NCBI RefSeq assembly: GCF_000757885.1
Contig: NZ_JQCR01000002.1
Span: 682,001-746,000 of the forward strand
Length of the DNA stretch: 64,000 nt
From: Paenibacillus wynnii
GTDB lineage: Bacteria; Bacillota; Bacilli; Paenibacillales; Paenibacillaceae
Reading direction: 5' to 3'
Part shown: one piece after another, positions 34,060-43,762 of the stretch
Layout of the letters: each line of letters starts with the position of its first letter
Position numbering within the stretch: position 1 is the first letter of the stretch
Translations under genes and position numbers: made by a program
Notes under the pieces: model-generated
The model's input: the letters and a program-made list of their open reading frames with translations, nothing else
Database searches by the model: none
Told to the model about the DNA's origin: nothing

Positions 34060-35985
34060 CTACACCGGCAGTGTATAATAATGGGCCCGCTGGCTCTCAT
34101 CCTGCTGATACATCACGATGAGCAAGGTACTCCCTCCATCTGCGGGTGGTGCTTCAGAAACAGCGGTAGTTACAGTGTCAGTCGTCACAGCTGAACTTGC
34201 TATATTTCCATCCGATGCGTTGCCTGTACTCAAGGAACTAGTGTCTAAGCTATTTAGTGCGCCAACACTCTCCTGCTCTCCAGATGCAAGCACATCTACA
34301 TGCGGGGCATCGGCGCGCAAGCCGCTGATAGAGTCCAATACCTTGGATAACTGGAAGGGCAGCACTTCAAGTACGGTATGCTTATGGAGATCCCGTTCAT
34401 TAAGTCCAGCTTCAGCCAATCGACTGGATATACGGCCCGGATTACTGGCAATGTCCTTCATATAGGAAGCGTACTCCGACTTGTTAAGAGTGAAGTCCCA
34501 CCATACTTTTCGCGGCTTGTACTTGTGTCCAAGGAAATAATCCAGCTTCATTAGCCCTGTGATCACATCCATCGATTCCGTAGTGCGATCCACCAGAAAG
34601 GACTGCAAGCGGATGAAAAGATCCTCCAATTGATGTCCAATCTTCTGCCAGCCGCGTTGCTCCCAGTAATCACCGAACTCTTGGAAGAAGTCAAACGGTG
34701 ATACAAAGACATGTCGGATTAAATACTTAACCGTATGATCCAACCGGTGGCTGTTCCAGTATTTCTCCAGCACATCCTCCAGTCTTTTCAAGCGGATAAT
34801 ATCCGAGAACGGCATCACATGACTGCTAAGAATTTCGTAAGGCGCGTGCTCCATATACGTATAATCATACTTTGCCGCCTGAGCACGAAGCCCGGTGCCG
34901 CGAAGCATTTTGAGGAATCCCAACTGTAATTCTTCCGGCTCCATGACAAATACATCATTGAACGTTTTACGGAAGGTGCTGTAATCTTCCATTGGCAGTC
35001 CGGCAATCAAATCTAGATGCTGATCAATATTGCCGCTCGCCTTAATCTTCATGACTGTCCGGGACAGCTTGGTGAAGTTCTGCCGGCGTTTGACCAGCTC
35101 ATTCGTCTCATCATTGGTGGATTGCACACCAATTTCGAATCTGAACACCCCGGGTGGGGCATTCTCAGACAGGAAGTCCAATACCTCTGGCCTCATAATA
35201 TCTGCTGTAATTTCAAATTGAAATACGCAGCCCTGATGGTTATCAATTAGAAATTGGAACATTTCCATCGCATAGCTGCGGTTAATATTGAAGGTACGGT
35301 CCAGAAATTTAATGACTTTGGCACCATTTTCAATCAAGTACAGTAGATCGGATTTCACCCGCTCAATATCATAATAGCGTACGCCGACCTCAATACTGGA
35401 TAAACAGAACTGACAGTTGAACGGACAACCCCGGCTGGTCTCAAAATAAACAATACGTTTACTGAGATCAGGCAGATCGTCAGCAAAGCGATGCGGTGTA
35501 GGCAGAGTGTTAAGGTCTGTCTTGGGCCGCGGCGGGTTGACAATCAGTTCCTCTCCCTTTCGGTATGCGGCTCCATATACAAAGTGAAATTTACCGTCGT
35601 CCCGTAGTTCCTGCAGCAGATGATGGAAAGTCTCTTCTCCATCTCCGTTTACCACAAAATCAATACCCACTTCCCGTTCCATCCAATATAGCGGTTCATA
35701 GGAAACTTCAGGCCCGCCCAGAACAATCTTAACTTCGGGCATAACCTGCTTAAGGATGCCGACCAGCTTGACCGTCTCCTCGATATTCCATATATAACAG
35801 GAAAAACCGATTACATCCGGCTGTTTCTGGAACAAATCAGACACGATATTCATCAAGGGATCTTTGATAGTGTACTCTGCCAAAAGAATATCGCTAAATT
35901 CATGCTCGCTGTAAGCTTTTAGCAGGCGAATCGCCAGCGAGGTGTGGATATATTTGGCGTTTAATGTAGCCAGGATGATTCTCAT
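34060..35985 (-). CDS. B12-binding-domain radical SAM protein (DUF4080 type)
   Basis: A 641-residue protein. N-terminal cobalamin-binding-like Rossmann domain (ATLNAKYIHTSLAIRLLKAY, PDVIGFSCYIWNIEETVKLV, VLGGPEVSYEP), then the radical SAM barrel with the 4Fe-4S cluster site SRGCPFNCQFC and a long C-terminal DUF4080 part (FDFFQEFGDYWEQRGW). The canonical D-x-H-x-x-G cobalamin ligand motif is not obvious, as is common in this group. The last 80 residues are low-complexity Ser/Thr/Ala, probably not structured. 15 bp after recQ, so cotranscribed. Substrate unknown. Confidence 0.85.
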   Translation of the reverse strand: MRIILATLNAKYIHTSLAIRLLKAYSEHEFSDILLAEYTIKDPLMNIVSDLFQKQPDVIGFSCYIWNIEETVKLVGILKQVMPEVKIVLGGPEVSYEPLYWMEREVGIDFVVNGDGEETFHHLLQELRDDGKFHFVYGAAYRKGEELIVNPPRPKTDLNTLPTPHRFADDLPDLSKRIVYFETSRGCPFNCQFCLSSIEVGVRYYDIERVKSDLLYLIENGAKVIKFLDRTFNINRSYAMEMFQFLIDNHQGCVFQFEITADIMRPEVLDFLSENAPPGVFRFEIGVQSTNDETNELVKRRQNFTKLSRTVMKIKASGNIDQHLDLIAGLPMEDYSTFRKTFNDVFVMEPEELQLGFLKMLRGTGLRAQAAKYDYTYMEHAPYEILSSHVMPFSDIIRLKRLEDVLEKYWNSHRLDHTVKYLIRHVFVSPFDFFQEFGDYWEQRGWQKIGHQLEDLFIRLQSFLVDRTTESMDVITGLMKLDYFLGHKYKPRKVWWDFTLNKSEYASYMKDIASNPGRISSRLAEAGLNERDLHKHTVLEVLPFQLSKVLDSISGLRADAPHVDVLASGEQESVGALNSLDTSSLSTGNASDGNIASSAVTTDTVTTAVSEAPPADGGSTLLIVMYQQDESQRAHYYTLPV

Positions 35986-36000
35986 GCTTTATAACCTTCT

Positions 36001-37836
36001 TTACATTTCATTTTGAAAAAAATCCAGGAATGCCTTGCCGTACTTCCGGTATTTCACTTCCCCAACGCCCTTTACTCTCAGCATTTCCGCTTCGGTCTGC
36101 GGGCAAACCACACTCATCTCACGCAGGGTTGCATCATTAAAAATAATATAGGACGGCACATGCTCGCGGCCTGCAAGCTCGCGCCGAATTAGGCGAAGCT
36201 GCTCGAATACCGTCTCATTGACGGCTGACGGAGATAGATCTCGAGATCCGCGGCTACGCTCACGGGTGGTTCCACCACTAGTACGCGAAGGACGGGCCAC
36301 ACGCTGCAGTACCTGACGCTGGCCACGCAGCACCTCAGCAGCAGGAAGCTGTAATCTTACGACCGGATATTGTCCTTCAGACAACGCTAAGTATCCTTCC
36401 GAAATCAGGACGTTTATACTCTCGGTAATTTCCTTTTCGGTTCTTCCGGACATTGCACCATGAGTCGGCAGTGTCTCGAAGCCATACTGTACAACCTTCT
36501 GATTTCTAGAACCCTTCAACACGGATGACACTAGGGCTACACCGAACCGCTCCCTCATGCGGTGGATACAGGAGAATATTTTTTGCGCATCAAGGGTCAT
36601 ATCAATCAATTCACGCTCATCTGTACAAGAACTGCAAATGGTGCAGGGCTTGTCCATATGTTCTTCCCCAAAGTAATCCAAATGCGCACTGCGCAAACAG
36701 CGGGTAGTATAGCAATAATCAATCATTTGCTGGAGCTTACGGTATTCATTGTGCTTACGGTCCGCGTCCTGTGGATTCTGCTCAATCAAGAATTTTTGAG
36801 TCATAATATCCTGGGCACTGAACAGCAGAATACATTGACTCGGCTCTCCGTCCCGACCGGCCCGGCCCGCTTCCTGAACATAAGCCTCCATGTTCTTTGG
36901 CATATTATAGTGAATGACGTAACGAACATTAGATTTATCAATTCCCATACCGAAGGCATTGGTCGCCACCATAACACGGATATCATCATACAAGAAGCCC
37001 TCTTGACTGTCCGCCCGCTCCTGATCACTCATGCCCGCATGATAACGCCCCGCCGCAATCCCTGTATTCTGCAGCCTTTGGTACAAATCATCTACTTCTT
37101 TACGAGTAGCCGCATATACAATTCCGGGTTGGTGCGAATGAGTTGCTGTGTAATCCAGAACGAACTCACGTTTGTTCTCACCACGCAAGACCGACATCGC
37201 CAGATTATCCCGGCCAAGTCCGGTCATGAAGACCCCTGGATCACGTAAACGCAGCAGCCGAACCATATCCTCCATAACCTCTGGAGTAGCTGTTGCAGTA
37301 AACGCCGCCAAAATTGGACGGACCGGTAATTGTTCTACGAACGGAGACACGGACAGATAACTGGTACGGAAGTCATGACCCCACTGGGAGACGCAATGGG
37401 CTTCATCCACGGCTACGCATGAAATAGACAATCCAGCCATCTCCAGGCGAAACCAATCCAGTTCCAGCCGCTCGGGTGCAACATACAGCAGCTTCAGATC
37501 ACCTCGATGGGCCGCTCGAATCCGCTCATTCACTACTTTACCGCTGAGCGTACTGTTAATGAAAGCAGCAGGAATTCCTGCTGTTGTAAGTGCGTCCACC
37601 TGATCCTTCATGAGAGAAATCAGCGGTGATATGACCAGCGTCAAACCCGGCAGCAATAGCGCGGGAACTTGATAGCATATGGACTTTCCGCCCCCCGTGG
37701 GCATAATACCCAGCGTATCGCGGCCCTCTAGCAAATTCTCGACAATCTTTTTCTGACCTTCCCGAAAGTCGGGATAGCCATAATATTTCTGCAGCTCAGC
37801 CTGCGCTTGTTCTATTGTAGGTGCTTGAATCTTCAT
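36001..37836 (-). CDS. recQ: ATP-dependent DNA helicase RecQ
   Basis: A 611-residue 3'-5' helicase. Motif 0/I QVPALL and MPTGGGKSICYQ, motif II DEAH in VAVDEAHCVSQWGHDFR, motif VI QEAGRAGRDG, the zinc-binding RQC Cys set (CLRSAHLDYFGEE...CTICSSC), winged helix, and a C-terminal HRDC domain (PSYIIFNDATLREMS, LRVKGVGEVKYRKYG). A complete RecQ-HRDC form. ATG follows AGGAGAAAAGG. First of three cotranscribed genes. Confidence 0.95.
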   Translation of the reverse strand: MKIQAPTIEQAQAELQKYYGYPDFREGQKKIVENLLEGRDTLGIMPTGGGKSICYQVPALLLPGLTLVISPLISLMKDQVDALTTAGIPAAFINSTLSGKVVNERIRAAHRGDLKLLYVAPERLELDWFRLEMAGLSISCVAVDEAHCVSQWGHDFRTSYLSVSPFVEQLPVRPILAAFTATATPEVMEDMVRLLRLRDPGVFMTGLGRDNLAMSVLRGENKREFVLDYTATHSHQPGIVYAATRKEVDDLYQRLQNTGIAAGRYHAGMSDQERADSQEGFLYDDIRVMVATNAFGMGIDKSNVRYVIHYNMPKNMEAYVQEAGRAGRDGEPSQCILLFSAQDIMTQKFLIEQNPQDADRKHNEYRKLQQMIDYCYTTRCLRSAHLDYFGEEHMDKPCTICSSCTDERELIDMTLDAQKIFSCIHRMRERFGVALVSSVLKGSRNQKVVQYGFETLPTHGAMSGRTEKEITESINVLISEGYLALSEGQYPVVRLQLPAAEVLRGQRQVLQRVARPSRTSGGTTRERSRGSRDLSPSAVNETVFEQLRLIRRELAGREHVPSYIIFNDATLREMSVVCPQTEAEMLRVKGVGEVKYRKYGKAFLDFFQNEM

Positions 37837-38072
37837 AACGATCCTTTTCTCCTAAAAGTTTTGTTGACATATGCTTCGTTAGGAAACGCTTCGCAACAAA
37901 ACTAGATTCGGAAGCATACACATGTTTCTATCTTTAGTTTACTGGGCAACGAGGTAATGAGCAACAGCCGGACGCTTGATTCCTATTCCTCCACTTCAAT
38001 AATTTACATAATATCTGCTAATCTGAGCCACACTTTATAGTGATCTACCTATCTGTAATTTGAAGGGAAGAT
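37837..38072. other. Divergent gap between recQ and gerKA with a long hairpin
   Basis: AGTTTTGTTG (37857-37866) and CAACAAAACT (37896-37905) are perfect arms. Inside, ATATGCTTCG can instead pair with the downstream CGGAAGCATA (37911-37921), so two foldings compete. I associate this kind of sequence with a common Paenibacillus intergenic element. A sporulation (sigma-G) promoter for gerKA is expected here but I cannot define one. Confidence 0.45.
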
Positions 38073-39686
38073 GTGCCCATGCCGGAATGGAAAGAAAAGT
38101 ATAACTCCTATTTGAAAAAGGCAGACCACCCTCCTTCATCGCATTTCACTGACAATCGCAGCTTGAGTAACAAACTCCAGAACAATTTGGATACGCTTTT
38201 CAGAACTCTTGGAGATAATGGTGATTTGGTCATACGAGACTTCACACTCTTTGGGCTACACAGAGCCGCATTGGTATTCTTTTCAACTTTAGTTAACCTA
38301 GAGACGATTCAAGAGCATATTCTCAAGCCTTTAATGGCTAAACCGGCGGATCCTTCAGATATTCCTGATAAAATTGAGGAGATGAATTCTTTTATCTGGT
38401 CGAAGGTAGTCCATGTCACTAAAGGAAAAGTAACCGGTACATTCGCTTCTTTGTCCTCCGATATAGTTAAAGGTCAGCTGATCCTACTTATAGATGGGTT
38501 GAATCAAGCCTTAACTTTTGATATGCGCAAGATCGATCAACGTGGCGTGGAGCCGCCAATGACGGAACAGGTGATACGGGGATCACGGGAAGGGTATGTA
38601 GAAAAGCTGGAGAATAACCTTTCTCTGCTACGATACCGGCTCCAGACACCCGATTTCAAAATTGAAATCAGCCCTATTGGAACCCGTACGAAGTCCCGAG
38701 TCGCAGTATGCTATATCGAGGGTATTGCTGATGAAAACCTAGTTGCTGAAGCTATGCGAAGAATATCGATTATCGATACCGACAACATCATTGACTCAGG
38801 GTATATAGAGCAGTTCATTGAAGATCAGCCGCTGTCTCCCTTCCCGCAAGTACAAAGTACGGAACGTCCGGACAAGACGGTCTCCTCTTTACTGGAAGGA
38901 CGCGTTGCCATACTTGTTGACGGCTCACCTTTCTCATTGCTGGTACCTGCCTTGTTTAATCAGTTCCTCCAGACCATGGATGATTATACAGAGCGCTTCA
39001 TGATAGGCTCAATACTCCGCGTTATCCGTTTAATTGCCCTATTATTCTCATTGGTCTTCCCTGCTCTGTATGTGTCCATCATTTCCTTCAATCCTGAATT
39101 GCTGCCCACTGAATTTGCCGTAGCAATTTCCGGTTCAAGAGCGGGCGTTCCGTTTCCGGCTGTTCTTGAGGTACTTATTATGGAAGTGTCTATGGAAATA
39201 CTGCGAGAAGCTACGATCCGCCTGCCCCAAATGATCGGTGGAGCACTCTCGATTGTGGGTGTTCTTGTCATTGGACAAGCTGCAGTAGAAGCCGGATTAG
39301 CCAGCCCCATCACTGTTGTTATCATTGCACTCACCACAATCGGGTCATTTGCAAGTCCATCCTATAACGCTGCCATTGCACTGCGGATGCTAAGATTTCC
39401 AATCATTATATCGGCCGGTTTATTGGGTTTATTCGGTGTCATGATCGGAATGATCTTTATAATCAACCACCTGCTATTTCTTGAATCTTTTGGTGTCCCT
39501 TACATGTCGCCTTATATCCCCGGTAAATGGCGTGATATGAAGGATACACTTGTACGGGCACCGTTATGGTGGATGCATAAACGCCCGAATTTTCTGCATA
39601 CCAAGGATACGAACAGGACTCCTGAGTCCGTCCATACAAGCTATATCGACCAGATTTTTCAGCAGGAAGGAGAATTCAATGAATAA
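38073..39686 (+). CDS. gerKA: Spore germination protein, GerA (A-subunit) family
   Basis: A 537-residue GerA-type subunit: a large hydrophilic N-terminal half (DGDLVIRDFTLFG-type block, residues 20-300) with the EGRVAILVDGSPFSLLVPALF motif, then four or five membrane helices (VIRLIALLFSLVFPALYVSI, PQMIGGALSIVGVLVIGQAAVEAGL) with the conserved VSP(A/I) region, and a Pro-rich tail. It senses germinants in the spore inner membrane with the B and C subunits. Start GTG at 38073 or ATG at 38079; spacing does not decide. Which Ger type (gerK, gerA, gerB) cannot be settled, so the symbol is provisional. Confidence 0.8.
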   Translation: MPMPEWKEKYNSYLKKADHPPSSHFTDNRSLSNKLQNNLDTLFRTLGDNGDLVIRDFTLFGLHRAALVFFSTLVNLETIQEHILKPLMAKPADPSDIPDKIEEMNSFIWSKVVHVTKGKVTGTFASLSSDIVKGQLILLIDGLNQALTFDMRKIDQRGVEPPMTEQVIRGSREGYVEKLENNLSLLRYRLQTPDFKIEISPIGTRTKSRVAVCYIEGIADENLVAEAMRRISIIDTDNIIDSGYIEQFIEDQPLSPFPQVQSTERPDKTVSSLLEGRVAILVDGSPFSLLVPALFNQFLQTMDDYTERFMIGSILRVIRLIALLFSLVFPALYVSIISFNPELLPTEFAVAISGSRAGVPFPAVLEVLIMEVSMEILREATIRLPQMIGGALSIVGVLVIGQAAVEAGLASPITVVIIALTTIGSFASPSYNAAIALRMLRFPIIISAGLLGLFGVMIGMIFIINHLLFLESFGVPYMSPYIPGKWRDMKDTLVRAPLWWMHKRPNFLHTKDTNRTPESVHTSYIDQIFQQEGEFNE

Positions 39687-40776
39687 CTTGCGTCAGATCA
39701 CCACAATCCGCGCGGCGGCAGTAATAAGTAGCACTATCCTTGGTGTATTAACATTAAGCTTTCCACGGTTCATGGCAGAAGCCGCAGGAAGCGGTGCTCC
39801 ATTAGTAATGTTCGTCGGGATCTGCATAGCATTAATAAATTACTGGATTGTAGCTAAACTATGTCAGAGGTTCCCCAATGAAACGTTTTTCTTTTTCAGT
39901 TCTAGATTGGTCGGACGTCCTGTGTCTACATTATTTTCAGTTATGCTCCTGCTTTTTTTTAGTTTTTTCACGGCTATTACCTCTCGCCAATTCGGAGAAG
40001 TAACTTCTATGGTTTTGTTTGAGAGTACTCCTATTGAAGCCATTGTCATTATTATGCTTGTGCTTACAATGCTCTCCACAAGACGGAATATCGTTAAATT
40101 CTCATATGTTCACTTCTTTTATCTGCCTTTTACTATAGGGTCCATCTTTGCATTCGTTTATATTACGAAGGGTGAAGTTGACCTGCTTAATTTACAGCCG
40201 ATACTAACTACACCTTCGCTCCCCTTTTGGAAAGGAACTATAACGGCCAGCACCATGTTCCAGGGTTCATTTATCATTACACTACTAGTCCCCTTTATGA
40301 AAAATCCAAAAAAGGCTCTACGGGCGGGCTCAGCAGCTATTGTACTGATTGGGGCCATCTATATTCTGATATTAGTAGCCACTGTCGGTACCTTCGGCGC
40401 CGAAGAGACCAAGTTGTTGTTGCTCCCAACTTTGGAAATTGCCCGTACGGCAGCCGTAGGTCAAGGTGTGTTTGAACGTCTGGATGCTCTCTTCCTCATC
40501 ATCTGGGTAATCTCTGTTTACACTACGATTTACAGCTCCTATTATCTAGCCTCCTATTTCTTGCAAAACCTATTTTCCTTCCTGGATAACCGACTGACCT
40601 CAACTATGCTGCTGCCTTATATATTCGGAGTGGCAATGATTCCGGATGATACCTTTCAAGTGTTCTATACTTCTAATCTTATCAATATTGCGGGCATCTT
40701 CCTCTTAACAGGATATCCGCTGCTTTTATGGCTTGTATCCTTGATCAGACGATGCAAAGGGGAGGCGGCTTCTTGA
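39679..40776 (+). CDS. gerKB: Spore germination protein, GerB (permease-like) family
   Basis: A 365-residue protein with ten predicted membrane helices, of the APC-like endospore germination permease family: IRAAAVISSTILGVLTLSFPRF at the start, IMLVLTMLSTRRNIVKFSYVHFFY in the middle, and TGYPLLLWLVSLI at the end. The B subunit carries the germinant-binding pocket. Start ATG at 39679 follows AAGGAGAAT and overlaps the A-subunit stop by 8 bases; an upstream codon at 39550 lies inside gerKA and is not real. Confidence 0.85.
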   Translation: MNNLRQITTIRAAAVISSTILGVLTLSFPRFMAEAAGSGAPLVMFVGICIALINYWIVAKLCQRFPNETFFFFSSRLVGRPVSTLFSVMLLLFFSFFTAITSRQFGEVTSMVLFESTPIEAIVIIMLVLTMLSTRRNIVKFSYVHFFYLPFTIGSIFAFVYITKGEVDLLNLQPILTTPSLPFWKGTITASTMFQGSFIITLLVPFMKNPKKALRAGSAAIVLIGAIYILILVATVGTFGAEETKLLLLPTLEIARTAAVGQGVFERLDALFLIIWVISVYTTIYSSYYLASYFLQNLFSFLDNRLTSTMLLPYIFGVAMIPDDTFQVFYTSNLINIAGIFLLTGYPLLLWLVSLIRRCKGEAAS

Positions 40777-41984
40777 ATACTATTGTCCGTAAAATAATAA
40801 GCTTGATCTTTATCGTTTGTACGCTGTCCCTAATGCTGACAGGGTGTTGGGATCAGGTTGAAATTGATGACCGCGCACTTGTTCTCGGCCTTGCTATAGA
40901 TGAAGCGCCGCCAGGGAGCCCGGTTAAGGATGACGAATCCACTCACTCAGAAACCAATTCCCTTCCTAAATTGATAAAGGTTACCGCCCAAATTGCCATA
41001 CCGGGGCGTGTCCCGCTAGGTCCAAGCACCGGTGGAAGCAGCAATGAAAATCCAGTGTGGGTGGTTACGGTCGTGGGGCATTCATTGGACGATGCAATGA
41101 ACAACTTGCAACAGCAGGTAGCCGATCCACGCTACCTTACCCATTTAAGAGTTATCATTATTAGCAAAGCTATCGCACGGGGAAGCATAAACGACTTAAA
41201 TGACTATTTGAGACGGAATCCAGAGGTTCGGCGGAGAACATGGCTGCTTGTATCTGAAGGCAATGCCTCCAAATTCATGGATGTAAAACCTCCGCTTCAA
41301 CGCGTACCTACACTGTATATATTAGCCATGATGGATAAGGCAGTCGATATCGGGAAGCTGCCCCCTGATTACATCGGTACGTTCTGGTCAGCCAGTTCCA
41401 AGTGGGGTCAAAGCGGCTACTTACCCTATATTGCACTTCGAGAAAAGGAAAATATTCTAATCAAAGGATTGGCCTATTTTAGCGGAGACAAAATGGCGGG
41501 TACAACCAAACCTCTGGAGATTGGAGTCTTTGAGGCTGTACAAGGGATGAATCCGGGAGGATATTCAGAGCTCTTCCAAGTACCTGATTTGGGGTTTGTT
41601 ATTACCAAAATCAATGAACGTCACAGTAGGAATAAAAGCTTCATCACTAAGGGGATGCCTCATTTGAAATACCGCATTTCCCTGGAAGGTACACTAGATG
41701 AACACTTTTACAGTGAAAATCTAATTAACTCCTCAGCCAGTCTGCATACCATTGAATTGACCTTCAATAAGAAGGCTAAAGAGCTTATCTTAAAAACGAT
41801 TCATCAGACCCAGAAGGATCATTCTGATATTTTTGGGATGGGTGAGATTATTAGAGCGCACCATCCTTCATTCTGGAAGGACCATATTCACAGCAAAAAA
41901 AACTGGGAAGAGATGTACGCTGATATAGCAGTGGATGTGGAGGTTAATATGGAGATTCGTACTTTGGGGCTTAAGGCACGCTAA
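40773..41984 (+). CDS. gerKC: Spore germination lipoprotein, Ger(x)C family
   Basis: A 403-residue lipoprotein; the lipobox LTGC gives Cys24, followed by the family mark WDQVEIDDRALVLGLAIDEA. Later blocks VGHSLDDAMNNLQQQVADPRYLTHLRVIIIS and LPPDYIGTFWSASSKWG are typical of the three-domain GerC fold. Start is TTG at 40773 with GGGGAGGCGG before it, overlapping the B-subunit stop (TTGA); a GTG/ATG choice further up lies inside the previous gene. Third gene of the operon. Confidence 0.85.
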   Translation: MNTIVRKIISLIFIVCTLSLMLTGCWDQVEIDDRALVLGLAIDEAPPGSPVKDDESTHSETNSLPKLIKVTAQIAIPGRVPLGPSTGGSSNENPVWVVTVVGHSLDDAMNNLQQQVADPRYLTHLRVIIISKAIARGSINDLNDYLRRNPEVRRRTWLLVSEGNASKFMDVKPPLQRVPTLYILAMMDKAVDIGKLPPDYIGTFWSASSKWGQSGYLPYIALREKENILIKGLAYFSGDKMAGTTKPLEIGVFEAVQGMNPGGYSELFQVPDLGFVITKINERHSRNKSFITKGMPHLKYRISLEGTLDEHFYSENLINSSASLHTIELTFNKKAKELILKTIHQTQKDHSDIFGMGEIIRAHHPSFWKDHIHSKKNWEEMYADIAVDVEVNMEIRTLGLKAR

Positions 41985-42024
41985 TGGTTTCGTGAAGATA
42001 TCGAGGTTGATCGGAGGTAGATTT

Positions 42025-42213
42025 ATGTTCCACAGCTTTAAATATTCAGCTATCGCTTTCTTTGCATCCGCGATCCTGCTGCTTATAATTGATAGTAAAA
42101 TATACAACGTCAGTGGATTTTTACGTGAGAAGAAAGCCTCATATATTATGGGTTGGGTTCATGTGGGCCTCTGTCTATTGAGCATGATCTTTCTACATTT
42201 CTTCATAAAATAA
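42025..42213 (+). CDS. Small two-helix membrane protein, candidate fourth germinant-receptor subunit
   Basis: A 62-residue protein, ATG at 42025 with CGGAGG upstream, 40 bp after gerKC. Two membrane helices (YSAIAFFASAILLLIID and GWVHVGLCLLSMIFLHFFI) joined by a basic loop (FLREKKASYIM). Some Bacillus ger operons carry a small two-helix 'D subunit', and clostridia have a CLC_0170-type small protein next to ger genes. Position and topology fit, sequence identity is not checked. Confidence 0.65.
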   Translation: MFHSFKYSAIAFFASAILLLIIDSKIYNVSGFLREKKASYIMGWVHVGLCLLSMIFLHFFIK

Positions 42214-42303
42214 AGACCAGAGGGTATACGCCTGATCCATAGTATTTCTTCACAGCGCATGGTATATTGAGGAGTACACTATCAGAGGACGGAGAATGCA
42301 GTC

Positions 42304-43323
42304 ATGAATACCAGAAGAAACCCTAAAGAAACATCCAAAAGAGCTTCTAAGCCCGCTTCCACTTCTAAATCACAGCCTAAATTGAATACAAGAAACACTA
42401 ATAAACCCAACAAATTTAACGACAAAGCTAAAGCGCCAGCCACAGTTAAAAGCTACCCGGTAACAGAACCCGCTGAGCTTCTGCCTTTTTTACTCACCCA
42501 TATTGCTAACCGTGGGCGTAATTCCATTAAATCGCTACTGTCCCGGGGGCAAATTGCTGTGAACGGCAAGTCCGTGACACAGCATAATTACCAACTGCAT
42601 CCTGGTCAGACTGTCACTTTGGATATGGAAAAAACGGTACAAGCCGAAGAAATGATTGGCCTTCAAATTGTGCACGAAGATGAGGATCTAATTGTCATTC
42701 AAAAAGATGCTGGGCTTCTGTCTATTGCTACATCTGAAGAAAATGATTTAACCGCTTATCGTCAGCTTATGGATCATGTACGCCTCAGCAATCCCAAGAA
42801 CCGGATCTTTGTTGTTCATCGGTTGGACCGGGATACATCGGGTATCATGATGTTTGCCAAAAGCGAGCGAATTCAGCAGACACTTCAAAACACATGGAAA
42901 GATACAGTAAAGGCTCGTTCCTACGTAGCCCTTGTGGAAGGCGCTGTTAAAAAACCGGAAGGCACAGTCACCTCCTGGTTGAAAGAAACCTCTACGCTTA
43001 AAATGTATTCCAGCCCGCATGAAGGGGATGGGCTTCACGCTGTAACTCATTACAAGTTAATTCAGTCCAATCGTCATTTCTCCCTGCTGGAGGTTCAACT
43101 GGAAACCGGACGCAAGAATCAGATTCGCGTGCATATGGCTGATATTGGACATCCGATTGCAGGAGATAAGAAATACGGAGCAGAGACCAAGACTGTAGGA
43201 CGCCTAGGGCTGCACGCCCGCGTGCTCTCCTTTATTCATCCAACATCCGGTGAGCTGTTGACCTTTGAAAGTCCGATTCCGAAGACATTTTTGAAATATA
43301 CGGCACCTGCTCCAACGAACTAA
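42304..43323 (+). CDS. RluA-family 23S/tRNA pseudouridine synthase
   Basis: A 339-residue enzyme. Residues about 70-110 form an S4 RNA-binding domain (SIKSLLSRGQIAVNGKSVTQHNYQLHPGQ), and the synthase domain holds the catalytic Asp in HRLDRDTSGIMM, then YVALVEG and RKNQIRVHMADIGHPIAGD. Resembles YjbO/YlyB/RluD-like synthases. The first 50 residues are Lys/Ser/Thr/Asn-rich and disordered-looking, an unusual extra tail. ATG preceded by GACGGAG. Which uridine it modifies is unknown. Confidence 0.88.
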   Translation: MNTRRNPKETSKRASKPASTSKSQPKLNTRNTNKPNKFNDKAKAPATVKSYPVTEPAELLPFLLTHIANRGRNSIKSLLSRGQIAVNGKSVTQHNYQLHPGQTVTLDMEKTVQAEEMIGLQIVHEDEDLIVIQKDAGLLSIATSEENDLTAYRQLMDHVRLSNPKNRIFVVHRLDRDTSGIMMFAKSERIQQTLQNTWKDTVKARSYVALVEGAVKKPEGTVTSWLKETSTLKMYSSPHEGDGLHAVTHYKLIQSNRHFSLLEVQLETGRKNQIRVHMADIGHPIAGDKKYGAETKTVGRLGLHARVLSFIHPTSGELLTFESPIPKTFLKYTAPAPTN

Positions 43324-43345
43324 CCTATAAAGTCTATACTTCAAG

Positions 43346-43390
43346 AAAGGAGTACTCCCCTGTAGAAAACTTCAGGGTGAGCACTCCTTT
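43346..43390 (+). terminator. Terminator after the pseudouridine synthase gene
   Basis: AAAGGAGT / ACTCCTTT with an inner CCCTG/CAGGG, T-rich tail. 22 bases past the stop. Confidence 0.8.
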
Positions 43391-43491
43391 TGTTGTTTAG
43401 TGGTTCTATAGCTGTGACTCCCAAATGCGGTATATAACAACTGCCGCTTCAGTCCGCGTCCTTGATTCCCTAATATCCTCCGTCTCTACCG

Positions 43492-43737
43492 TCAATCTCT
43501 TTCTCTATCCTGCATGATAAATCGGAACAATAAATCGACATCTTCTGGCTCATGGGCAATCAGCTCAATATTCTCGATATCTGCTTCTTTGAACATTTTA
43601 CTAAGGGCAAGATATTGAGACAGTTTAGATTTTAAATTCAGACGATCTCCTTCAGTAGTGATTAATTCCACCACCCCTTTGCATTTATCCAACACCGAGA
43701 AGAAACCTTCTACATCTTGAATCTTATAAATTTTCAT
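43492..43737 (-). CDS. Small cytosolic protein of unknown function
   Basis: An 81-residue acidic protein starting MKIYKIQDVEGFFSVLDKC, no membrane segment. The family is not one I can name. It stands alone behind a perfect palindromic operator (43763-43782), the same motif found at the scrK promoter, and follows the lacI gene's terminator. This suggests it belongs to a sugar-controlled set. ATG preceded by AAGGGAG. Confidence 0.65.
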   Translation of the reverse strand: MKIYKIQDVEGFFSVLDKCKGVVELITTEGDRLNLKSKLSQYLALSKMFKEADIENIELIAHEPEDVDLLFRFIMQDRERD

Positions 43738-43762
43738 ATATAATTCGCTCCCTTAGTTTGTT

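Noticed and set aside
39550-39678. 43-codon N-terminal extension of gerKB
   Set aside because: It overlaps gerKA in another frame; the ATG at 39679 has a proper ribosome site and the family start.
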